NCBI GenBank assembly: GCA_964561785.1
Contig: CAZLRF010000001.1
Location: 99,902-163,901 of the forward strand
Direction of reading: 5' to 3'
Origin: DATBSL01 sp964561785
GTDB taxonomy: Bacteria > Acidobacteriota > Vicinamibacteria > Fen-336
DNA: 64,000 nt
Shown here: positions 23,671 to 32,376 of the stretch, in pieces
Position numbering within the stretch: the first letter of the stretch is position 1
Layout of the letters: each line of letters starts with the position of its first letter
Notes under the pieces: generated by a model
Seen by the model: only the letters and a program-made list of their open reading frames with translations
What the model was told of the DNA's origin: nothing
Database searches by the model: none
Translations under genes and position numbers: made by a program

Positions 23671-24201
23671 TCACTCGTCCCTCGCACGCTCCACGCATGC
23701 CAGGGGAAGGAAGAGGGGCGTGGCCCCGCCGTGCATCCCGCCCTCGCGTACGCCCTCGAGGGGCTCGAAGCCGTATCGCGCGTAGAAGGCGACCGCGTCG
23801 GGCTTGGCGTCGGTGACGACCCCGACGCACCCCAGGGAGTCCCGCTGCACCAGCGCCAGGTCGAGAACGTGCCGCAGCAGGGCGCGCCCCACGCCGAGTC
23901 CCTGGGCGCGGTGGTCCACCGCGAACCGCGCGAGCCGCAGGACGGGGAGCGGATAGGCGGGCAAGCGTCGCCGCAGGCGAGCGGAGGGCAGGGTCCTGCG
24001 CTCCAGGCTGCCCACGCTCACCGTCGCAAAACCCGTCAGCCGTCCCTCCGCCAGGGCGACGTAGGTCACGGCGAGGTGGAGCTTCCACTGGTTCTGGCCG
24101 GCGTAGTGGTGGAAGAACCGGTCGAGGTCGGCCTGCCCGCAGGAGAACCCGCCGCGATCGTCGTCGGGCCGGAGGGGCCGGATCTCAAGCGCGGCGGCCA
24201 C
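23671..24201 (-). CDS. GNAT-type toxin-like acetyltransferase
   Basis: 176 residues. EIRPLRPDDDRGGFSCGQAD and LDRFFHHYAGQNQWK at the N-terminus match the TacT/AtaT class of GNAT toxins, which acetylate aminoacyl-tRNAs. The acetyl-CoA loop is HRAQGLGVGRALLRHV, and AFYARYGFEPL follows. It overlaps an antitoxin-like gene by 17 bp. The start is GTG. Confidence 0.85.
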   Translation of the reverse strand: MAAALEIRPLRPDDDRGGFSCGQADLDRFFHHYAGQNQWKLHLAVTYVALAEGRLTGFATVSVGSLERRTLPSARLRRRLPAYPLPVLRLARFAVDHRAQGLGVGRALLRHVLDLALVQRDSLGCVGVVTDAKPDAVAFYARYGFEPLEGVREGGMHGGATPLFLPLACVERARDE

Positions 24202-24460
24202 GCATCAGCTCCCGCAGGGCTTCCGAGGGCGCCGGGGCCCTCCCCACCGCGGCGGCGATGCGGTCGAACGACTCGTCGTCCAGGACGATGCGGGCCGGGA
24301 TCAGGGCCTCGTCGGGCAGGTCACGGCGGGCGGTCATGAAGAACAGGAGCGCCTGCTCGACCACGTAGTTCTTCTTGAGGCCGTGGCTCTCGGTGAACCG
24401 GTCCAGCTCCTCCTTGGTGGCCGAGGAGATCGTGGCCGAGATCTGGGACTGCGTGCTCAT
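24185..24460 (-). CDS. Ribbon-helix-helix antitoxin paired with the GNAT toxin
   Basis: 91 residues. The N-terminal part SQISATISSATKEELDRFTE and KNYVVEQALLFFM forms a ribbon-helix-helix domain. The C-terminal half (SFDRIAAAVGRAPAP then ALRELMRGRRA) would cover the acetyltransferase active site. AGAGG precedes the ATG by about 6 bp. A perfect 14-bp palindrome lies just upstream. Confidence 0.82.
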   Translation of the reverse strand: MSTQSQISATISSATKEELDRFTESHGLKKNYVVEQALLFFMTARRDLPDEALIPARIVLDDESFDRIAAAVGRAPAPSEALRELMRGRRA

Positions 24461-24486
24461 GGTCGCCTCTTCATGGACAACATGGG

Positions 24487-24500
24487 ATTTCCATGGAAAT
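24487..24500. promoter_or_regulatory. Perfect 14-bp palindrome, likely operator of the GNAT toxin pair
   Basis: ATTTCCATGGAAAT, 26 bp upstream of the antitoxin ATG. CATGG also occurs at 24472 and 24481, giving three copies at about 10-bp steps. It is A/T-richer than its surroundings. Confidence 0.5.
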
Positions 24501-24545
24501 ACTAGTCCCGAGCAGGCACCGGCACAAGGACCCCGGTCGGACGCC

Positions 24546-24906
24546 TCACCTTCGCGGGAACGCCATGCGGCGGACGATCGCCTCGTAGCGCGGGTTGGCG
24601 GCGAGCTCCGGGAAGAAGCGGCGGGCCAGGGGCGCGTAGACCATGTTCGGCGTCCGGTCCTCGAGCGCCTTCTCGTACCAGCCGATCGCCTCGTCGATCT
24701 CGCCGAGCGCGCCGTGGATGGCCGCGAAGGTTCGGCCAGCCTGGCGTGGGCCAGGGCCAAGTCCGGCGCCCGGGCCGCGGCCTGCTGGAGGTAGTCGACG
24801 CTCTTGTCCATCTCCACGACGGTGCCGGCCGCGAAGTCGCGCCCCTTGAGGTACAGGCGATACGCCTGGCGTTCGGGCGTCGGCGGACGGGGACGGCGCT
24901 GGCTTG
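24546..24906 (-). pseudogene. C-terminal TPR remnant of a kinase-family gene
   Basis: From about 24906 it reads ERQAYRLYLKGRDFAAGTVV and MDKSVDYLQQAAARAPDLAL in one frame. It then continues in another frame as FAAIHGALGEIDEAIGWYEK, MVYAPLARRFFPELAANPRY and a TGA at 24546. This is the beginning of the TPR part joined to its usual C-terminal end, as in FlgO/TPR kinases. No kinase domain precedes it, only a promoter-like TAGAAT at 24928. Confidence 0.6.
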
Positions 24907-24927
24907 TGGGGTTGAGGCTTCGGCGCG

Positions 24928-24933
24928 ATTCTA
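24928..24933 (-). promoter_or_regulatory. -10-like TAGAAT in front of the TPR remnant
   Basis: On the minus strand: GCGGTAGAATCGCGCC. It matches the elements before the kinase genes and seems to be the surviving promoter of the deleted kinase gene. Confidence 0.4.
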
Positions 24934-25006
24934 CCGCACTCGATCGCCCGAGGACGCCGCCCATCGAAGTGATCTATCATTCGGACTCGGAGATGAGAAC
25001 CACCTC

Positions 25007-27247
25007 ATGACGAACCCGCCCGCTCCGCGCACGATCGCCGTCCTCACGAGCGGGGGCGACGCCCCCGGGATGAACGCCGCCGTGCGCGCGGTCGTGCGCA
25101 CGGCCCTCGCCCGCGGCCAGCGGGTCTTCGCGATCCGGGAGGGCTACGAGGGAGCGGTGGCCGGGGGCGACCGGATCGTCCCCATGACCTGGTCCTCCGT
25201 CGGCGGGATCCTCCACCAGGGGGGCACCGCGATCGGGACGGCCCGGTCCGACCGCTTCCGGACCCGCGAGGGGCGGCTCGCCGCGGCCGAGAACTTCCTC
25301 AAGGCGGGGATCGACAGCCTGGTCGTGATCGGGGGCGACGGCAGCCTGAGCGGAGCCGACGCCCTGCGACAGGAGTGGCGGGGCCTCGTGGACGAGCTGG
25401 TCGCGAGCGGCCGGGTCGACGCGGAGGCGGCGGCCCGGGCGATCCCGTTCAGCATCGTGGGCCTCGTCGGCTCGATCGACAACGACATGTCGGGCACCGA
25501 CATCACGATCGGCGCCGACACGGCGCTGCACCGGATCACCGAGGCGATCGACGCGATCGCCTCCACCGCGGCCAGCCACCAGCGCACGTTCGTGGTCGAG
25601 GTCATGGGCCGGCACTGCGGCTACCTCGCCCTCATGGGCGCGATCGCCACCGGGGCGAGCTGGGTCCTCATCCCGGAGAGCCCGCCCGACGTGGACGACT
25701 GGGAGTCCACGATGTGCGAGCGGCTGCGCACGGGACGCCTGGCCGGCCGGCGCGACTCGATCGTGATCGTGGCCGAGGGGGCGCACGACCGCCACGGGAG
25801 CCCCATCACCGCCGAGCACGTCCGCAAGGTCCTCCAGGAGCGGCTCAACGAGGACGTGCGGGTCACGATCCTCGGCCACGTGCAGCGGGGCGGCGCGCCC
25901 TCCGCGTTCGACCGCTACATGAGCACGCTGCTCGGCCACGCCGCGGTCGAGGAGCTCCTCTCCTCGCCCCCCGGGAGCGAGCCCCAGCTCATCGGGATGA
26001 AGGACAACCGGGTCACCCGCCAGCCGCTCATGGAGTGCGTCGAGCAGACGCGCAAGGTGGCCTCCTGCGTGAAGGAGGGGCGCTACGAGGAGGCGATGGC
26101 CCTGCGGGGCCGCGGCTTCGCCTCGGCCCTGCGCACGCTGCGCACGATCGTCCGCGCCCTCCCCCACCCGCCGGCCGAGGGCCAGAAGCGCTACCGCTTC
26201 GCGATCATGCACGGGGGCGGCCCCGCCCCCGGCATGAACACCGCGGTGCGCGCGGCGCTGCGCCTGACGCTCGACCGCGGGCACCGCGTGCTCGGGGTCC
26301 GCAACGGCTTCAGGGGGCTCGTGGAGGGCGACTTCTTCGAGATGGGCTGGATGAGCGTCAACGGCTGGGCGAGCCGGGGCGGGGCCGAGCTCGGCACGAA
26401 CCGCCGCCAGCCCGCCGACCGCGAGCTGTACACGATCGCCCGCCACATCGAGAAGCACGAGATCGACGGGATCCTGATGATCGGCGGCTGGTCGGGCTAC
26501 TCCGCGATCGCGAAGCTCCACGCGGAGCGCGAGCGCTTCCCCGCCTTCAACCTGCCGATCATCTGCCTGCCCGCCTCGATCAACAACAACCTGCCCGGCT
26601 CCGAGCTGTCGATCGGGAGCGACTCCGCCCTCAACAACATCGTGAGCGCGGTGGACAAGATCAAGACCTCGGCGGTGGCGTCCCAGCGCTGCTTCGTGGT
26701 GGAGGTGATGGGCCGCCGGTGCGGCTACCTCGCGCTGCTCTCCGGCCTCGCCACCGGCGCCGAGCGCGTGTACATGCACGAGGACGGGGTCACCCTCGCC
26801 GACCTCCAGAAGGACCTCGAGTCGCTCAAGGACGGCTTCCGCCACGGCAAGCGGCTCGGCCTCCTCATCCGCAACGAGGACGCGAACCCCTTCTACACGA
26901 CCTCCTTCATGTGCGCCCTGTTCGAGCAGGAGGGGGGCGAGCTGTTCGACGTGCGCCAGGCGATCCTCGGCCACCTCCAGCAGGGCGGCGACCCGAGCCC
27001 GTTCGACCGCATCCTCGCGACACGAATGGCCGCGGAGAGCGTCGCCTACCTGGTCGAGGAGGCGGGCCGGGGCCCGAGGGGCCAGGCCGCGTTCGTCGGC
27101 ATCCGGGAGGGCAAGCTCTCGATCACGCCGTTCGACGAGATGCCGCGCCTCATGGACCTCGAGAACCACCGCCCGAAGGAGCAGTGGTGGCGCCAGCTCG
27201 CGCCGATCGCCGAGCGGCTCGCCGCCCCCGGCCCCGGGTCCCCGTAG
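25007..27247 (+). CDS. pfk: Two-lobed (fused) eukaryotic-type 6-phosphofructokinase
   Basis: 746 residues made of two tandem PFK halves. The N-half has an intact active site: GGDAPGM (16-22), ATP loop GGDGS (109-113) and catalytic GSIDND with D158. The C-half repeats the fold, but its first loop is GGGPAPGM, the ATP loop is GGWSG and the catalytic aspartate is asparagine (N526 in SINNNLPGSE). It cannot be catalytic and has probably become a regulatory half, as in animal and fungal PFK. Its reaction is ATP-dependent phosphorylation of fructose-6-phosphate in glycolysis. Typical bacterial PFK is about 320 residues. The start is ATG, and a TATCAT element lies near 24976. A kinase gene follows after 29 bp. 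Confidence 0.92.
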   Translation: MTNPPAPRTIAVLTSGGDAPGMNAAVRAVVRTALARGQRVFAIREGYEGAVAGGDRIVPMTWSSVGGILHQGGTAIGTARSDRFRTREGRLAAAENFLKAGIDSLVVIGGDGSLSGADALRQEWRGLVDELVASGRVDAEAAARAIPFSIVGLVGSIDNDMSGTDITIGADTALHRITEAIDAIASTAASHQRTFVVEVMGRHCGYLALMGAIATGASWVLIPESPPDVDDWESTMCERLRTGRLAGRRDSIVIVAEGAHDRHGSPITAEHVRKVLQERLNEDVRVTILGHVQRGGAPSAFDRYMSTLLGHAAVEELLSSPPGSEPQLIGMKDNRVTRQPLMECVEQTRKVASCVKEGRYEEAMALRGRGFASALRTLRTIVRALPHPPAEGQKRYRFAIMHGGGPAPGMNTAVRAALRLTLDRGHRVLGVRNGFRGLVEGDFFEMGWMSVNGWASRGGAELGTNRRQPADRELYTIARHIEKHEIDGILMIGGWSGYSAIAKLHAERERFPAFNLPIICLPASINNNLPGSELSIGSDSALNNIVSAVDKIKTSAVASQRCFVVEVMGRRCGYLALLSGLATGAERVYMHEDGVTLADLQKDLESLKDGFRHGKRLGLLIRNEDANPFYTTSFMCALFEQEGGELFDVRQAILGHLQQGGDPSPFDRILATRMAAESVAYLVEEAGRGPRGQAAFVGIREGKLSITPFDEMPRLMDLENHRPKEQWWRQLAPIAERLAAPGPGSP

Positions 27248-27250
27248 GCG

Positions 27251-27256
27251 TATACT
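27251..27256 (+). promoter_or_regulatory. -10-like TATACT for the kinase at 27277
   Basis: GGCGTATACTCGCGGCG, 20 bp before the ATG. The gene may therefore be transcribed both from here and by read-through from pfk. Confidence 0.4.
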
Positions 27257-27276
27257 CGCGGCGAGCGTTCCCGCCC

Positions 27277-29637
27277 ATGGAAGACGACGAGGAAGCCGGG
27301 GGGAAGACCCCGCCTCTGGGCAGCGCGCCGCCGCGCCGCGGCGGCGTGGTGAGGCGCCTGCTCGACGGCCTGCGGGGCGGGACGCCGCGGCCGCCTTCGC
27401 TCGAGCCGCCGCAGCGGCTCGGCCGCTACCGCATCCTCGAGCGCATCGGCCAGGGGGGGATGGGCGTCGTGTTCGCCGCCGAGGACGAGAGCCTCGGCCG
27501 CCGCGTGGCGGTGAAGACCGTCGTCGAGCCGGACGAATCGGCCCGCGGCCGCTTCCGGCGCGAGGCGCGCGCGGCGGCGGCGGTCAACCACCCGAACGTC
27601 TGCCAGGTCTACGAGATCGGGGAGGACCGCGGCCAGCTCTTCATCGCCATGGAGCTGCTCGACGGAGAGCCCCTGTCGGAGAGGCTCGCCCGCGGCAGGC
27701 TCCCGGTGACAGAGGCGGTCGAGGTCGGACGATCGATCCTCTCCGCCCTCGCCGCCCTCCACGCCTCCGGTGTCGTCCACCGCGACCTCAAGCCCTCGAA
27801 CGTCTTCCTCTCGCCCCACGGGGTGAAGGTGCTCGACTTCGGCCTCGCGCGGCCGCTCCCGAGCGACATCACGCGCTCCCTCGAGGCCGGGACCGAGCTC
27901 ACCCGCCCCGGCCTCCTCGTCGGCACGCCGCGCTACATGGCGCCGGAGCAGGTCCTCGGCCGCGCGGTCGACGCCCGCACCGACCTGTTCTCCACCGCCG
28001 CCGTCCTCTACGAGGCCGTGGCGGGGCGGCCCGCCTTCCTCGGGACGACGGTGGTCGAGGTGCTCTCGGCCACCCTCCACGAGGAGCCGCCGGCCCTCGG
28101 CGGCGACGCGACGGCGGTGGCGTTCGATCGCGCCCTGCGGCGGGCTCTGGCGAAGCGACCGGAGGAGCGTCCCGCCTCCGCGGACGAGCTGCGCGCGGAG
28201 CTCGAGGCCGTGGTCGCGAGAGCGCCGGGCGGCCCCGCCTCGGTCGCGCGACCCCTCAAGCGACTGGTCGTCCTGCCGTTCCGGGTGCTGCGTCCCGACC
28301 CGGACGTGGACTTCCTGTCGTTCGCGCTCTCGGACGCCGTTTCCGCGTCGCTCGCGGGCCTGCCCACGGTGGTCCTCCGCTCGAGCGCCGTCGCCGCCCG
28401 CTTCGCCTCCGAGGCCCCCGACCTCGTCGCCCTCGCCTCCCAGGCGAACGTCGACCTCGTCCTGATGGGAACGCTGCTGCGCTCCGGCGACCGGATCCGG
28501 GCCAGCACCCAGCTCGTGGAGGCCCCCGCCGGCACCATCGTCGCCTCCCACGCCCTGCAGTCGGCGGTGGGCGACGTGTTCCGCCTCCAGGACGAGCTGG
28601 CGGAGCGGATCGTGGAGGCGCTCTCGCCCTCCCTCGACGCGCGGGAGCGCCCGGCTCGCCGGGCGGGGCCGGCGAGCGCGCGCGCGTACGAGCTCTACCT
28701 GCGGGCGAACGAGGCCGCGCGCGATCTGGCCGCGGCGGGGGCCGCGCGCGACCTGTACCGGCGCTGCGTGGAGGAGGACCCCGGCTTCGCCCCCGCCTGG
28801 GCGAAGCTCGGCCGGTGCCACCGGCTGCTCGCGAAGTACTCCCTCGAGGACCCGGCCGCGAACCTCGCCCTCGCCGACGCCGCCTTCCGCCGGGCCCTCG
28901 ACCTCGACCCGGCCCTGCCCGTCGCCCACAAGCTCTACGCCCACCGCGAGGCGGAGACGGGGCGAGCGCGCGACGCGATGGTCCGCCTGCTCTCGCTCGC
29001 CCGCGAGGCCGGCAACGACCCCGAGGTCTTCGCCGGCCTCGTCCACGCGTGCCGCTACTGCGGCCTGCTCGAGGCGTCGGAGGCGGCTCACCGCGAGGCG
29101 CGCCGGCTGGACCCGCACATCTCGACGAGCGTCGTCTACACCTACTGGGCGCGGGGTGAGATGGAGCGCATCCTGACCGAGACGAGCGACGGGGCCGAGT
29201 TCGAGCTGCGGGCGATGGCGCTCGAGACGCTCGGGAGACGGGAGGAGGCGAAAGCGATCCTGGAGCGGGCGCGCGGCCAGGCCCTGACGCCGGTCTTCCT
29301 CTCGATCGTGAGCGCGCTCGAGAGCCTGCTCGCCGACGGCCCGCAGGCGGTCGAGGCCTTCGCCCGCCTCGCCGCGCAGCACAGCGACCCCGAGGCCCTG
29401 TTCCTGTACGGTTCGGCCCAGGCGCGGGTCGGCGACCGGAGCGGGTCCCTCGCCTCTCTCGCCGCGTCGGTGGCCGGGGGCTTCACGGTCCCCGACGCGC
29501 TGCGGGGCCACCCCTGGCTCGCGACGATCCGCTCCGAGAGCGTCCTCGCCGGCCTGGCGGAGCAGGCCGAGTCGGCGCGCGGCGAGGCCGCCCGGGCCTT
29601 CCTCGAGGCCGACGGCCCCTCCCTGCTCGGGGTCTGA
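27277..29637 (+). CDS. Ser/Thr protein kinase with FlgO/TolB-like domain and TPR tail
   Basis: 786 residues. About 45 residues of Pro/Arg-rich linker precede the kinase domain (GRYRILERIGQGGMGVVF, RRVAVKTV, HRDLKPSN, DFGLARPL, MAPEQVLG). Around residues 325-450 a FlgO/TolB-like domain follows (RLVVLPFRVLRPDPDVDF). The C-terminal half consists of TPR-like helices (ALDLDPALPVAHKLYAHREA). No membrane helix is seen. The active-site motifs are intact. It follows pfk after 29 bp on the same strand, which makes PFK a possible but unproven substrate. Confidence 0.92.
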   Translation: MEDDEEAGGKTPPLGSAPPRRGGVVRRLLDGLRGGTPRPPSLEPPQRLGRYRILERIGQGGMGVVFAAEDESLGRRVAVKTVVEPDESARGRFRREARAAAAVNHPNVCQVYEIGEDRGQLFIAMELLDGEPLSERLARGRLPVTEAVEVGRSILSALAALHASGVVHRDLKPSNVFLSPHGVKVLDFGLARPLPSDITRSLEAGTELTRPGLLVGTPRYMAPEQVLGRAVDARTDLFSTAAVLYEAVAGRPAFLGTTVVEVLSATLHEEPPALGGDATAVAFDRALRRALAKRPEERPASADELRAELEAVVARAPGGPASVARPLKRLVVLPFRVLRPDPDVDFLSFALSDAVSASLAGLPTVVLRSSAVAARFASEAPDLVALASQANVDLVLMGTLLRSGDRIRASTQLVEAPAGTIVASHALQSAVGDVFRLQDELAERIVEALSPSLDARERPARRAGPASARAYELYLRANEAARDLAAAGAARDLYRRCVEEDPGFAPAWAKLGRCHRLLAKYSLEDPAANLALADAAFRRALDLDPALPVAHKLYAHREAETGRARDAMVRLLSLAREAGNDPEVFAGLVHACRYCGLLEASEAAHREARRLDPHISTSVVYTYWARGEMERILTETSDGAEFELRAMALETLGRREEAKAILERARGQALTPVFLSIVSALESLLADGPQAVEAFARLAAQHSDPEALFLYGSAQARVGDRSGSLASLAASVAGGFTVPDALRGHPWLATIRSESVLAGLAEQAESARGEAARAFLEADGPSLLGV

Positions 29638-29708
29638 GCGCGGCGGGGCCCGCCTCCGCGCGGGCGATTCTCCCGTGAGATGATGCGCCGTTGCACGAGG
29701 AGGCACGC

Positions 29709-31085
29709 TTGGGCCACCCGTTCCGTTCGCTCGCCCCGGTCGTCCTGGCTTTCGCGACCCTCGCCGCGGCCGCCGAGGATCCCCGCCTCGAAGGCGCGTC
29801 GCGAAGCGAGCGCAACGGCTGGATCCTCGTACGCCTCCAGGGCGCGCCGGCCGACGTCGGCTACCAGCACGGGCGCCTCCTCGCGAAGGAGGTCGAGGAC
29901 GCCGTCGCCGTCGCCCGCCTGGGGCTGATCCAGGACGGCAAGCGGGACTGGGCGTTCTACCGCCGGGCGGCCGAGGTCGTCTTCTGGCCCGGCGTCGACG
30001 CCGAGTACCGCCAGGAGATGCGGGGGATCGCGCAGGGCGCCGCGGCCGGCGGGGCGAAGGTCGACCTGTGGGACGTGGTCGCCCTCAACGCCAGCATCGA
30101 GTTCGGCTACTACACGGCCAGCCTCGACCGGGACGGCCGCTCCGGCGCCCCCGACAAGTGCAGCGCGTTCGTCGCCACCGGAAGCTTCACCCGCGACGGC
30201 CGCCCGGTGATCGCCCACAACAACTGGTCGGGCTACCTGGAGGGCTCGCGCTGGAACGTGATCTTCGACATCCGCCCCGCCGCCGGGCACCGCATCCTCA
30301 TGGACGGCATGCCGGGCCTCATCCACAGCGGGGACGACTTCGGCGTGAGCTCGGCCGGGCTCGCGATCACCGAGACCACGATCACCGGCTTCCGCGGGTT
30401 CGACCCGAAGGGGATCCCGGAGTTCGTCCGCGCCCGCAGGGCGATGCAGCATGCCTCCTCGATCGACGACTTCGACCGCATCATGCGGGAGGGCAACAAC
30501 GGCGGCTACGCCAACGCCTGGCTGGTGGCCGACGTGAGGACCGGCGAGATCGCCCGGCTCGAGCTCGGCCTGCGCAACGTGACCCTCGAGCGGACGAAGG
30601 ACGGCTACTTCGCGGGGACGAACTTCCCCGTGAGCCCGAAGCTCGCCGCCGAGGAGACGACGTTCCGCCTCGACGACCCGTCGCTCAGCGCCAACGCCCG
30701 GCGGGTCCGCGCCGACGAGCTGATCCGGGAGGCGAAGGGGACGATCGACCTCGCCTTCGCGAAGCGCTACCTCTCGGACCACCACGACGCCTACGAGAGG
30801 CGCAACGACGCCCCCAGCGAGCGCACGCTGTGCGGGCACGTGGACCTGTCCCCGCGCGGCATGGGCGACTGGTTCTCGGCCTTCGGCCCGGCGGGCACCG
30901 TCCAGTCGAAGGCGGCCGACGCCCCCATGATCGTGCGCATGGCCCTCGAGGCGGCGATGGGCCACCCCTGCGGCGCCACCTGGAAGGCCGCGCCCCACCT
31001 CGCGAAGCACCCGGGCTACGCGTGGACGAAGCCCCTGATGCGGGACCTCGTGGCCGGGCCGTGGACGCTCTTCGCGGCGCCCTAG
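29709..31085 (+). CDS. Exported C45-type/phospholipase-B-like Ntn hydrolase
   Basis: 458 residues. The TTG at 29709 lies 5 bp after AGGAGG and begins a good signal peptide (GHPFRSLAPVVLAFATLAAA). An upstream TTG at 29691 would leave no ribosome binding site. The likely autocatalytic nucleophile is the Cys in PDKCSAFVATGSFTRDG, followed by VIAHNNWSGY, the C45/acyltransferase-type and phospholipase-B-like arrangement. In such proteins cleavage before the Cys frees the catalytic residue. It should hydrolyse an amide or ester bond outside the cytoplasm, and the substrate is unknown. It converges with corA, 10 bp apart. Confidence 0.8.
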   Translation: MGHPFRSLAPVVLAFATLAAAAEDPRLEGASRSERNGWILVRLQGAPADVGYQHGRLLAKEVEDAVAVARLGLIQDGKRDWAFYRRAAEVVFWPGVDAEYRQEMRGIAQGAAAGGAKVDLWDVVALNASIEFGYYTASLDRDGRSGAPDKCSAFVATGSFTRDGRPVIAHNNWSGYLEGSRWNVIFDIRPAAGHRILMDGMPGLIHSGDDFGVSSAGLAITETTITGFRGFDPKGIPEFVRARRAMQHASSIDDFDRIMREGNNGGYANAWLVADVRTGEIARLELGLRNVTLERTKDGYFAGTNFPVSPKLAAEETTFRLDDPSLSANARRVRADELIREAKGTIDLAFAKRYLSDHHDAYERRNDAPSERTLCGHVDLSPRGMGDWFSAFGPAGTVQSKAADAPMIVRMALEAAMGHPCGATWKAAPHLAKHPGYAWTKPLMRDLVAGPWTLFAAP

Positions 31086-31095
31086 GCCCGGGCCC

Positions 31096-32337
31096 TCACA
31101 GCCAGCCCTTCCGCCGGAACCAGGCGACCATTCCCCCCGCGGTGACGAGCGAGATCGCCCAGAACGCGGGATAGGCCCACGGCCAGTCGAGCTCCGGGAA
31201 GTGGTGGAAGTTCATCCCGTAGACCCCGGCGAGGAAGGTGAGGGGGATGAAGATCGTGCCGATGATCGTCAGCACCTTCATCACCTCGTTCATCCGGTTG
31301 CTCATCGAGGTCATGTAGGTCTCGGTGAGCCCCGAGGCCACCTCGCGGTAGGTCTCCACGATGTCGATCGCCTGGACGGCGTGGTCGTAGACGTCCCGGA
31401 TGTAGGTCCTCGTCACGTCGGAGAAGCACTCGTGGGGCTCGCGCTGCATCTTCTGCAGCACCTCGCGCATCGGCCACAGCGCCCGCCGCACGAGCAGCAG
31501 CTCGCGCTTGAGGCGATGGATCTCCTGGATCGTGTCCGGCGACGGGTGCTGGAGGACCCGGTCCTCCAGCTCCTCCAGCCGGTCGCCGAACATCTCCAGG
31601 ATCGGGAACGCCTCGTCGACCACCGCGTCGATCAGCGAGTAGGCGAGGAAGCTCGCGTCGTTGCGGCGCAGCGCGGAGCCGGGGGCGCGGATGCGGTCGC
31701 GGATCGGGTCCCACACGTCCCCCGGCGTCTCCTGGAAGGTGAGCACGGTCTTGTGCCCGACGAAGATGCTGACCTGCTCGGTGTGGAGCATGCCCTCGCG
31801 CAGCTCGAGCTCGCGGACGATCACGAACAGCCGGGCCTGGTAGCCGCCGTCCTCCTCGTAGGACTGCACCTTCGGCCTCTGGGGAACGTGCAGCACGTCC
31901 TCGATCGCGAGCGGGTGCAGGCGGTACTTCTCGGCGAGGGCGCGCACCACGCCGAGGTCGCCGAGGCCGTCGACGTTGATCCAGCGCACGACCGACCAGT
32001 CCGGCCGGTGCCGGGCGATGAACGAGGGCAGGTCGCGCACCTCCTCGAAGACCGCCTGAGCGGGCGCGTAGTCGACGCAGGTGATCCGGACGGCGATCGG
32101 GGTGTGGGGAACCGCGGCGAGGTCCTGCGGCTCGATCCCCGCCTCCGAGCCCGGCGCCGCCTTCTTGAACCGGCGCGGAAGGCGCAGCCCGCGCTTGCCC
32201 TTCGGCGGGGCCTTGCGGGTGCGGCGGGCGGGCCGGGCCGGCGCCGCTTCCGGCTGGGCGGGCGGCTCCGCGGGGGACGACGCCGCCCCGTCGACCGGCT
32301 CCGTCGCCCCGTCCCCGCTCCGCGTCTCGTCGCTCAT
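31096..32337 (-). CDS. corA: CorA-family magnesium/cobalt transporter
   Basis: 413 residues. The C-terminus has the family's two membrane helices separated by the GMN motif (VYGMNFHHFPELDWPW). The cytoplasmic alpha/beta funnel and long stalk helix precede them (HRLKRELLLVRRALWPMREV). An unusually long N-terminal extension of about 65 residues, rich in Pro, Ala, Lys and Arg (RRTRKAPPKGKRGLRL), comes before the CorA domain and may bind nucleic acid or membrane. It functions as a pentameric Mg channel in the inner membrane. Confidence 0.95.
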   Translation of the reverse strand: MSDETRSGDGATEPVDGAASSPAEPPAQPEAAPARPARRTRKAPPKGKRGLRLPRRFKKAAPGSEAGIEPQDLAAVPHTPIAVRITCVDYAPAQAVFEEVRDLPSFIARHRPDWSVVRWINVDGLGDLGVVRALAEKYRLHPLAIEDVLHVPQRPKVQSYEEDGGYQARLFVIVRELELREGMLHTEQVSIFVGHKTVLTFQETPGDVWDPIRDRIRAPGSALRRNDASFLAYSLIDAVVDEAFPILEMFGDRLEELEDRVLQHPSPDTIQEIHRLKRELLLVRRALWPMREVLQKMQREPHECFSDVTRTYIRDVYDHAVQAIDIVETYREVASGLTETYMTSMSNRMNEVMKVLTIIGTIFIPLTFLAGVYGMNFHHFPELDWPWAYPAFWAISLVTAGGMVAWFRRKGWL

Positions 32338-32376
32338 CCGGTCCTCTCGTCCTCTCCGTCGCGGGCTTCCCCGCGC

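Noticed and set aside
24475..24500. Att-like site or insertion-sequence end at the CATGG repeats
   Set aside because: No second copy flanks any segment and no recombinase gene is near. Operator of the toxin pair is simpler.
25375..27276. Fusion of the kinase at 27277 with an upstream open frame through pfk
   Set aside because: The upstream part is a shifted frame of pfk. The promoter element and ATG at 27277 define the kinase start.
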